64,000 nt of DNA from Takakia lepidozioides (taxonomy: Eukaryota > Streptophyta > Takakiopsida > Takakiales > Takakiaceae), in contig CM060732.1 of the NCBI GenBank assembly GCA_030704615.1, positions 73,699,053 to 73,763,052 on the forward strand, given 5' to 3'. This document shows positions 57,065 through 64,000 of the stretch, piece after piece. Under the pieces are notes generated by a model, which saw only the letters and a list, made by a program, of their open reading frames with translations, was not told the origin of the DNA and made no database searches. A program made the translations under genes and the position numbers. Positions within the stretch are counted from its first letter, which is position 1, and each line of letters begins with the position of its first letter.

Positions 57065-58714
57065 TTGTCCCCAAAACAACTTAGGTGGCAAGATACTTTG
57101 GCAGTGTTCGACGTGGATATCCAATACAAACCGGGACGGGACAATGTGGTGGCCGATGCTTTAAGTAGAAAGCAGCAGCTCTTGTTGGTGTACAAGGGCG
57201 AGACGGCGCTCCATAGGAAGATCCGGAAGGCTTGCCGGAAGGATGAGCTGGCGAAGTCCGTGATGCAGGACTTGAGGATGGGGGTTAAATCGCAGTTCCA
57301 CTTGCAAAATGGACTGCTCCGGTATAAGCAAAAACGTCTCTACATGCCGAAGGGAGGGATCAGAGATAGCCTCTTGAGAGAATGCCATGATAGCCCGCTT
57401 GCGGGCCACGGCGGAGCCAAGCGCACTGCGGCACTCCTGAAGAAAGAGTATTTCTGGCCCAAACTGAGGGAGGAGGCAGAGGAGTATGTCAAGACATGCA
57501 CCACATGCCAACAAAACCGGAGCGAGTACAAAAAGCAAGCGGGGCTGTTACAACCCTTGCCGATTCCAGAGGGGACTTGGGAAAGCGTCTCGATGGATTT
57601 CATGACTGCTATGCCGCTGTCAAAAGGATTCGATGCAATCATGGTGGTGGTGGATAGGTTCAGTAAAATGGGCCATTTCATCCCCACCAAGGAGACGGCA
57701 ACGGCGCAGGAGACAAGGCGACTTTACTTCACCCACGTCTTAAAACATCATGGAGTCCCGAAGGATATTGTCTCAGATCGCGATCCAAAGTTTACGAGTA
57801 AATTTTGGAGGACACTTTGGAAGAAGATGGGGATAAGGCTGAAGATGAGCACCGCCTTCCGACCTACGACGGACGGCCAAACGGAAAGAGTGAATTCCGT
57901 AGTGAAGCAATTCTTGCGGAATTACGTGTCGGCAGACCAATCAGACTGGATGGAACACTTAGACGCGGCAGAGTTCTGTTATAATAACACAGAACACTCC
58001 GCAACGGGAGTTTCCCCTTTCGTGTTGGTCTATGGAAAAGCACCTCTGGTGCCGACAAGTTGGGCCGCCCAGGACGTTGAGGAACCGGCAGTAGCGGCGG
58101 TACTGGAAGAACGCGAGCGTTTGTTGAAGCTCGCAAAGTACAATATTGCCAAAGCTAGGAAACGGTATGAAAGGCAGGCGAATCGGAAGCGGAGGGAAGT
58201 GAAGTTTGAGGCAGGCACAGAGGTCTGGTTGAACATCAAGAATTTCCGACTACCTCCGGAAGTGAGTCCGAAGTTCGTACCTCCGTATGCGGGACCCTTT
58301 CGCATTCGAAAGGTTATGAATGAGGATGTGTATGAATTGGAGCTGCCGGCAAACAGCAAGGTGCACCCAGTATTCCATGTCTCCCTTTTGAAGCCTTACT
58401 TCAAAGATGAAGCGCGTCTGAATCGGCATCAAGTGTTGCGTCCGCCACCTATGCTGTTGGATCATGAAAATGAACCTGAGTACGAGGTGGAGGCAATACT
58501 TAAGTCGAGGAGGTTCAGGAACCGAGAAACGGAGTATCTCGTCAAATGGAAGGGCTATCATCATGTGGAGGCATCTTGGGTGCGTGCCTCAGAAATGGGA
58601 AACGCATCCGAGGCGGTTGCAGCTTTGAAGGGCGACCTCAAAAGCGGAAGAAGCGTTGATGGGGACATCAACCTTGGAGCGTGGGGGAGGAAATGCATGC
58701 TTAGCCCAGTTTAG
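57065..58714 (+). CDS. Chromovirus integrase with chromodomain
   Basis: 549 open residues. The frame begins in the end of RNase H (YKPGRDNVVADALSRK). The zinc-binding HHCC domain is HDSPLAGH ... CTTCQQN (about 57387-57516). The DDE core is MDFMTAMP, SDRDPKF and TDGQTERVN. A GPY/F-like KFVPPYAGPFRIRKV and KVHPVFHVSLLKPY follow. The C-terminal chromodomain is YEVEAILKSRRFRN ... YLVKWKGYHHVEASWV (about 58480-58590), which in this group directs integration to heterochromatin. This is the one intact module of the element. Confidence 0.93.
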   Translation: MSPKQLRWQDTLAVFDVDIQYKPGRDNVVADALSRKQQLLLVYKGETALHRKIRKACRKDELAKSVMQDLRMGVKSQFHLQNGLLRYKQKRLYMPKGGIRDSLLRECHDSPLAGHGGAKRTAALLKKEYFWPKLREEAEEYVKTCTTCQQNRSEYKKQAGLLQPLPIPEGTWESVSMDFMTAMPLSKGFDAIMVVVDRFSKMGHFIPTKETATAQETRRLYFTHVLKHHGVPKDIVSDRDPKFTSKFWRTLWKKMGIRLKMSTAFRPTTDGQTERVNSVVKQFLRNYVSADQSDWMEHLDAAEFCYNNTEHSATGVSPFVLVYGKAPLVPTSWAAQDVEEPAVAAVLEERERLLKLAKYNIAKARKRYERQANRKRREVKFEAGTEVWLNIKNFRLPPEVSPKFVPPYAGPFRIRKVMNEDVYELELPANSKVHPVFHVSLLKPYFKDEARLNRHQVLRPPPMLLDHENEPEYEVEAILKSRRFRNRETEYLVKWKGYHHVEASWVRASEMGNASEAVAALKGDLKSGRSVDGDINLGAWGRKCMLSPV

Positions 58715-59567
58715 CTAGCTCAGGAATCCGATTGCAAAAACTTGTATTGTACAAAAAAAATTGTTATAAAGAAAATGGGTTCCAAATATTGTGCGTCCTA
58801 TTGTGTTTGGAATGGTGATGCATGGTGTGGTTGGCTAGTGTGTAGAATGCATGCTAGCTTACAAAAGTGGGAGAGGTAAATTGGGTTAATCGTGTGTTTG
58901 CGCAGTGCCGAAATCGGGTGACTCCCATCCAAGGGGCAAGGAAACTTGCGCCTTCTTTGGGAGTTCACGTGCTAGTGCGCACCTGGCGCGTGCGCGTACT
59001 ATAACTGCGCTACCGAGGGGGTTGCCTTGTAGTGCGGGCTAACGCGGAAGCTACGTGCTTCCGTTCACGTACTATAATCGTGTAGCCTCGGGACGAAGTC
59101 GTAGTGCGGCTTCGGCGTGTTCCCGTACCTCAGGCCAGCATTCCAAGGCGGACCCAATTGTAGTGATTGGGGCGCACAGTTGGTTCAAGGTTATCTTCCT
59201 AGTCAAAGAGGGTTCCAGGTGAACCCTTGCTCAAGGTGATGCCAAAAGCGGCATCATGAGCGATCGCAAGCAATGTTGTTGCAGTAAGGCGATTCGATCC
59301 TCAGGGAGGATCGTTCCTTGGCCTTGAAGTAGGCCAAGAAGAGTGCACTGGGAGGAGCTGGAGAGGCTCCACCCTTGGCCGGGACTTGGAGGAAGTCGGC
59401 CGAACTAGCTAGTGGAGAGTAGAGTCAAGTGTGGGGTTTGGTTCTTTACCATGGGACGCCATGGTGCGGAAACAAACTCCTTGATGTGGGACGCCACAAC
59501 TTGGATGTTCGTTTCTACAAAATGGACAAGTCGATGAGGACATCGACTCCCTGTTGGTAGGGGTGTA
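58715..59567 (+). other. Chromovirus 3' non-coding region
   Basis: Between the pol stop and the 3' LTR. It has short GC-rich direct repeats (GCGTACTATAACTGCG, CACGTACTATAATCGTG; 58985-59090). A weak polypurine stretch (GGTAGGGG) lies just before the LTR. Confidence 0.7.
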
Positions 59568-60294
59568 AGTCGCGGCCCTTTGCCTTGAGGGCAGGGGGTC
59601 GGGACACATGAGGAGCTGCCCCTGTGGTGGGGGCAGCGGCAGCGATAGGTATGGGGGGCTGAAGCACCCTTGAGTGCCCAAGGCACTCAAGGAGGCGGAG
59701 GCGCTCACTAGGTGGAGCCCCGCACACCGGGTTGCGGTGGGGGTGGCTCCACAAGGGGTGGTGGTACCTTAGCGGGACTTAGTGGGGGTGGCATAGGACT
59801 CACCATGGGGGCGGAGACCTCGTGGTGGGAGTTGTGGGGAGTCTTGGGACTCATCACGGTCCATAAGGGCCATGGTGAGTTGGCCAAGACTCACCGCGAC
59901 TCATCACCGGGAGTCGAGGGTTTTCGTGGTGGTTCGCCATAAAATGGCATGGCTGGTTGTGAAACCCCCGTGGACAGCTACAGAAGTATATATAGGGAGT
60001 AGTAACCCCGAGAACGGTGCAAGCCCGTTGGTGACCAAAAACTAGTGAGTAAGCGAGCGAGCCGGAAAGCGACCAAAGAGTGGGGAGCTGTTCCGGACTG
60101 CCATCTACCAAAGGGAATTCTCCTAGTCCCAATTAGGTGGAGGGTTTAGAGGGAAGCGAAGGGGGGACCGTTATGTCCCGGTGAGCAGCCGAAGCTCCAA
60201 GTTGGCCCGAGCGGCCAGGTTGGGAGTCAGGCGCGCGCATCAAAGCGAGTAACTATGACTTGAAGGGGAGCTTACCGAAGTGAGGTGCGCGACA
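59568..60294 (+). repeat. 3' LTR of the chromovirus
   Basis: 727 bp, the same length as the 5' LTR. Its first base is A instead of T (AGTCGCGG), so the canonical TG is lost at this end. Ends GCGCGACA, followed by CTGGA. Confidence 0.95.
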
Positions 60295-60299
60295 CTGGA

Positions 60300-61324
60300 T
60301 GGGGTCATGGGCTGGGTTCGCTTGCGCTTGGCTGCCAGGCAGTCGATTCTGAGATGTCCCAACCGGCCACAGTTGAAGCAAGCCGCATAGGTGGTATCCT
60401 CTATGAGTTGGATTATAAAGTAATTACCCTCCTCATCTATTGGCAGTTTGACAAATTGCGGGAGAATATCCTCATCCGGCATCATCAAGACAAATTTGGC
60501 ATTTCCAGTTTCATGAAGGCAAGAAGCAATAGTCACTGATTTCCATGCTAGGTCTTGTCTTAGTTTGTATGTACACATTTGAGGGTCAAAGATAGCCAAG
60601 CATCCAAGATAAGACCCGAAATGGTTTGCAATATCTGCCAAGTTCACCAAATACTGATCTGGGATCTTTGGGACTGAGACGATGCGGGGGGCCCACAGCT
60701 TTCCGTTCCTGTTCCCTATCCTGGAGACCACGGAAATATGTTGACATTAAACCCCCTAGTATGAGGGTTAAACAGCAAAGCCTCATTAGCAGCCTCTTTT
60801 GTTTCAAAGATGATAGAGAATAACCCTCTTCATTTGGCATGGCAGAACAGCTGCCTCAATCCTCCATTACCGCCAAGGTGTCTGATGGCCCAATCTCTGA
60901 CTGTTGCCCTATCCACTTTTTTCCCCGGAAAGTGAATGAAAATACATGTTTCTTCCATTGTTGTGATTCTCCTTTGCAGTTCCGAGATGTTCATATTGAT
61001 CATGGGGTAGTCCTTGTCCAGATCATCTTGATTAAGTGCGCTCTCTTCCTCCCAGTCTGTTGGTGGTTCCTCCAAAATTGGAGGGTTAGGAAAGTTCGGA
61101 ATGAAGGAGTTTAGCCTGGGCATTTTGAGAAGTGGTTGGGGAGGAGAGAGAGGGTTGATGGGAATGGGAGGGGAGGGATGTCTTACTGAACCACTGGCAG
61201 AAGCTATCCTGGATCGAGCTTGGTGTGCCATAAAAAAGCCCGTACCAGACGACGGGGTGGGTCTTCTGTGATTACTCTGTTGCCCTCTGATGTTCCCACG
61301 AGTCATCATCTTCTCGTTGTTACG
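60300..61324 (-). pseudogene. LINE ORF1, 5' part (RNA-binding, zinc knuckle)
   Basis: From ATG at 61324 (MAPGSNQLRNNEKMMTRGN), a Pro-rich region is followed by MEETCIFIHFPGKKVDRATV, then after a frameshift near 60830 NVNIFPWSPG-like residues, KLWAPRIVSVPKIPDQYL, FVLMMPDEDILPQFVKLP and CFNCGRLGHLRIDC, a CCHC knuckle at about 60327-60370. This is the DUF4283-type ORF1 of plant L1 LINEs, which binds element RNA. The frame runs straight into the chromovirus target site at 60295-60299. Confidence 0.78.
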
Positions 61325-61789
61325 CAGCTGGTTGCTTCCGGGAGCCATAGTTAACAGATGCGGAAAAAACAGAAGGTGTTTTAAGGACTCCGCTGGGTGT
61401 GAGGATATGCTTAAGAGAGGAGTTGGCGGAAAAAGTAGAGGAGGGGGGTATAGGCGGGAAATGTCACTGTAGAAATCGAACGGCTTAAAAGCTAAAGACG
61501 GATGTGGCGGGACGATTATGCAGGTAACCGAGATGGAGATGAAAGGAAGTAAGGTGTTAGGATGAACACTGTAGAAGAAAGAATTGAAAGAGAACCAAAC
61601 AAAAACTTCTAATGTGCATATCATTTGAAAGCTGAGCTTGGGAGTACTTGCTAGTTGATGTAAGTAAAGTAAGTAGGAAGTCGAAAAGATCTGATAAAGA
61701 TGGAAGAAGTTTTCAGATGACCGTTGGAGGTTGTCTCGCAGCTCCGCCATCGCGCCCCCCTCCGGCTTGTCACGATATCTAAAGTATCA

Positions 61790-62400
61790 AAAATATATAT
61801 ATATTTTAAAAAGAAACGGGAGGTAGCCCTTGAGAACTTTATTGATAATTATTGAAGGGAAAAATTAAACCCTTACATGCCCGTAGGCCTGTGAAGGCTT
61901 ATTTTGTGCTTGAATGAGATTCTCCCATCCTCACAAGTGCACGTTAAACTAGGGGTGTAAGAGCTCGGAAGGAGCGGGCTTTACAGCACGAGAAGAGAGA
62001 TGAACATGTAGAGGATCCCCAAAGCTCACAGAGCACGTCCAAAAGCCCGTACACCAGGTTGTACATACGAGAAGAAGGGCCCTGACTCAAGGTCAGGAAC
62101 AAGCTTATACCCAAAACCTAGGATGAGGCAATACCCCTACATGGCAGCATGCCACGGGTTGCCTAGATTACAAACAGATCTGGCCCATAGACCAATGAAT
62201 GGGCCAGATGCAACCACAAAGCTCTAGGATAACCTCAAACAAGTATAGGTCAGGTTGTATATAACGGTCTCCCGCCGTAAATACTAATGGCATGGGATGA
62301 ACCTGTCAGACAGTGATGAATAGGCTGAAAGTCAGGCCAGGAGAACATGAGCCATCACATATGTGAAGGCTTCCCCCCCCCCTTAAGAAATCCGAGCTCC
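61790..62400 (-). mobile_element. Retroelement 3' end (LINE 3' UTR or LTR, undecided)
   Basis: The minus strand ends CCTTCAATAATTATCAATAA, then AGTTCTCAAGGGCTACCTCC and TTTTTAAAATATATATAT. This matches the 3' end of the 47252 LINE. But it also lies directly after the second Ty3 element's pol and a polypurine-like run of nine G (62376-62386 region on the opposite strand), so it could be that element's LTR. It contains a TTATATACAAC TATA-like motif on the minus strand. Confidence 0.4.
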
Positions 62401-62573
62401 GCGAGGTAAAATATAAGGATGTTTACCCCGCCATGAAGTTCCCCAACGTCGCAGGGTGAAAAACCTTTCATGGGAAAACCCGGTGGGACAAAACCCATGC
62501 AAAGGAAAACCTACGTGTGTGGACAAGTCATGCTAAGTATAAAACTAGACTACAAAACAACTATGGAAAAATA

Positions 62574-64000
62574 CTACAATCTGAAAATGAAGAGATGTCC
62601 AAGTCCAAAAGAGGTCTCCTCTGAAATCGAAGTCTCCATAGCACCTGCACCACGAGGAGTGAGTATCACCGAATGCCCCTCAACATTGATGCATGTCAAA
62701 TCAAAAACCAGCTCCGAATGAATCAAATCTGCAAGTGCCACTGGCTCCTCATGTGCTTTGGAATTGTGTCCCTGCGGCAAAATCAAAGCACGTCTCCCGC
62801 GAAGCAACTTGTATAACAAATAAGGACCATCGATCTTCAGCTTAGATTTACATGCATGCTGCCCCTGCTGAAGACGTAGGCACACAGTCTGTCCCTCATG
62901 GAAGTGATCTGAGTACTTAACCCGCTTGTTAAAATTCCTAGCATATACTGCTTGAGCAAGAACAATGTTAGCCTTAGCCTCATTAACCGAGACCATGTGC
63001 CTAGCATGCACCCTCTCTACAAAATCAGTCAAGTCAGCAGACTCAGAAACAGTGGAAATCAGTGGAGTAGGATACAAAGGAGAGACACAATGTCTACCAT
63101 AAAGCAACTCAATAGGAGTTTTTCTCGTGCTAGCACGAACAACACTGCGATAAGCAAAGACCAAAGGAGGAATGAAGATGTCCCACTCCCTTGCAAGCTC
63201 GCCATTCTTCTCCAACATTTGGCAGAAAGTTTGATTGAAACGCTCCATCAAACCATTGGTTTGAGGATGGTAGGGGGCTGTAGTCACATGCTTGATTCCA
63301 AAGTTAAAGCATATGATATTCAAGAGGTCATTGCAAAACTCCCGGCCATTATCAGTAAGGACCTCAAGAGGACAACCATGCCTCATCACAATCTCCTCAA
63401 AGAAGAGTTGTGCTACCGAGTCAGAATCCTTGGTAACCATAGGACGGACTTCTACCCACTTAGTCAGTAATCTGTAGCTACCCAAAGATAGCTATGACCC
63501 TTTAACGTGAGAGCGAGAGGTCCTACCAAGTCAATACCAACTCAAGCAAAGGCATGTGTCACAGGCAAGGATTGCAATTTATAAGTGACCCCCACCCGAG
63601 GAAGTGCAAGGTTAGATCGACATGCCTCACACTTGGAGATGAAGGCAGTCACATCTCTTTGAATTCCCTTCCAGTAGTACACCTCTTGTATGCGAGCTAT
63701 AGTCTTCTTGACCCCAAGACGACCTGCATACAAAGAAGCATGAAAGCATTCCAACAAAGCATCTAACTGGCTCCGTGGTGGTACCTCCAAGTAGCAAGGA
63801 CTCCCATCCTTAGTACCCACTTTGTACAACTTGCCATCCCTACAACGATGAGCGTCCACATTGTACAACACTTGCTTCCTCAACTTCTCAGGGAGCCCTG
63901 CAGGTGAACGTCCATGAAGACATCGATGGAGTAGCACTGCATGCAGCATATCATCCATGATTGCACTGCACATAAGCGAGGTTCAATGGGCTTTAGTAAG
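62574..64000 (-). pseudogene. Second Ty3/gypsy element: integrase, cut by the window edge
   Basis: From right to left: HHCC zinc-binding domain ECFHASLYAGRLGVKKT ... FISKCEACRSN (about 63610-63740). A break follows at 63470-63545, where the GIDLVGPL segment is preceded by an in-frame TGA and followed by a frameshift. Then the core: TKWVEVRPM, LTDNGREFCN (about 63350), HPQTNGLMERFNQTFCQML (about 63220-63280), and the C-terminal GPYLLYKLLRGRRAL. No chromodomain follows, and the sequence is clearly different from the chromovirus integrase, so this is another lineage. Upstream pol lies outside the window. Confidence 0.82.

Larger units (their letters stand above)
53325..60294 (+). mobile_element. 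Full-length Ty3 chromovirus (LTR retrotransposon)
   Basis: 6970 bp bounded by two 727-bp LTRs with a 5-bp target-site duplication CTGGA at 53320-53324 and 60295-60299. The primer-binding site TGGTATCAGAGC (54054-54065, complementary to initiator tRNA-Met) begins two bases after the left LTR. The internal region encodes gag, protease, reverse transcriptase, RNase H, integrase and a chromodomain, in that order, which places it in the chromovirus branch of Ty3/gypsy. LTR identity is about 99%, so insertion was recent; yet the coding region has several frameshifts. It interrupts ORF1 of an L1-type LINE in the opposite orientation. Confidence 0.97.
47252..61760 (-). mobile_element. L1-type LINE retrotransposon, split by a chromovirus
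   Basis: The element reads right to left: 5' region and ORF1 (60300-61760), continued at 52565-53319 after the inserted chromovirus (53325-60294), then ORF2 with endonuclease, reverse transcriptase and zf-RVT (48039-51903), a 3' UTR and a tail of (AAAAT)n at 47252-47284. Near the 3' end it has an AATAATTATTAATAAAG segment shared with other LINE ends here. Without the insert it would be about 7.5 kb. I did not find its own target-site duplication. ORF2 carries several frameshifts, so this copy is inactive. Confidence 0.88.

Overview
The window looks like nuclear DNA of a streptophyte plant. It holds a plastid-type [2Fe-2S] ferredoxin with a transit peptide, a peroxisomal short-chain acyl-CoA oxidase (ACX4 type) split into 13 exons, and plant-style transposons: a Ty3 chromovirus, an L1-type LINE, tRNA-derived SINEs, a CACTA-like element and a MULE. 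The mix (Crinkler/RHS-like NTPase remnant, MULE with a plant-type zinc-knuckle N-terminus, old LINEs, long introns) makes me favour a seed-free lineage (lycophyte, fern, bryophyte or charophyte). That is inference, and nothing here fixes the species.

Layout. 0-7 kb is decayed: a methylesterase-like exon fragment, a broken MULE transposase, a G-rich GGTTACA minisatellite and a broken P-loop NTPase gene, all genes on the minus strand. 8.0-18.7 kb is the gene-rich core: an uncharacterised protein of about 944 residues with a short SAP-like N-terminal motif and a tandemly duplicated C-terminal exon (8041-11647), then ACX4 (12164-18664). 18.7-35.5 kb is repeats: a 970-bp TIR element, SINEs (two with clear target-site duplications, one nested in another), LINE 3' ends, a 1281-bp CACTA-like element with AAT duplications, and a very AT-rich block that contains an array of palindromes around CCTTAGGGCGGCCCTAAGG, followed by a pyrimidine-tract tandem repeat. 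36-40.4 kb holds local duplications and a degenerate direct copy of the 11.2-16.3 kb region (end of the 944-residue gene plus the start of ACX4). 41.0-41.5 kb is the intact, intronless ferredoxin gene. 42-47 kb has a TIR element, a CTGGTAT-rich block and a decayed DDX52/RH57-like RNA helicase.

47.25-61.76 kb is one L1-type LINE on the minus strand. It is split by a complete chromovirus (53325-60294) with two 727-bp LTRs that are about 99% alike, a CTGGA target-site duplication and a tRNA-Met primer-binding site. Removing the chromovirus and one CTGGA restores the LINE ORF1 reading frame exactly. From 62.57 kb to the edge is a second, different Ty3 element on the minus strand.

The only genes that look functional are the 944-residue protein gene, ACX4 and ferredoxin. 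ACX4 would act in peroxisomal fatty-acid beta-oxidation and ferredoxin in plastid electron transport. They have no evident functional link; their closeness looks incidental in a transposon-rich landscape.
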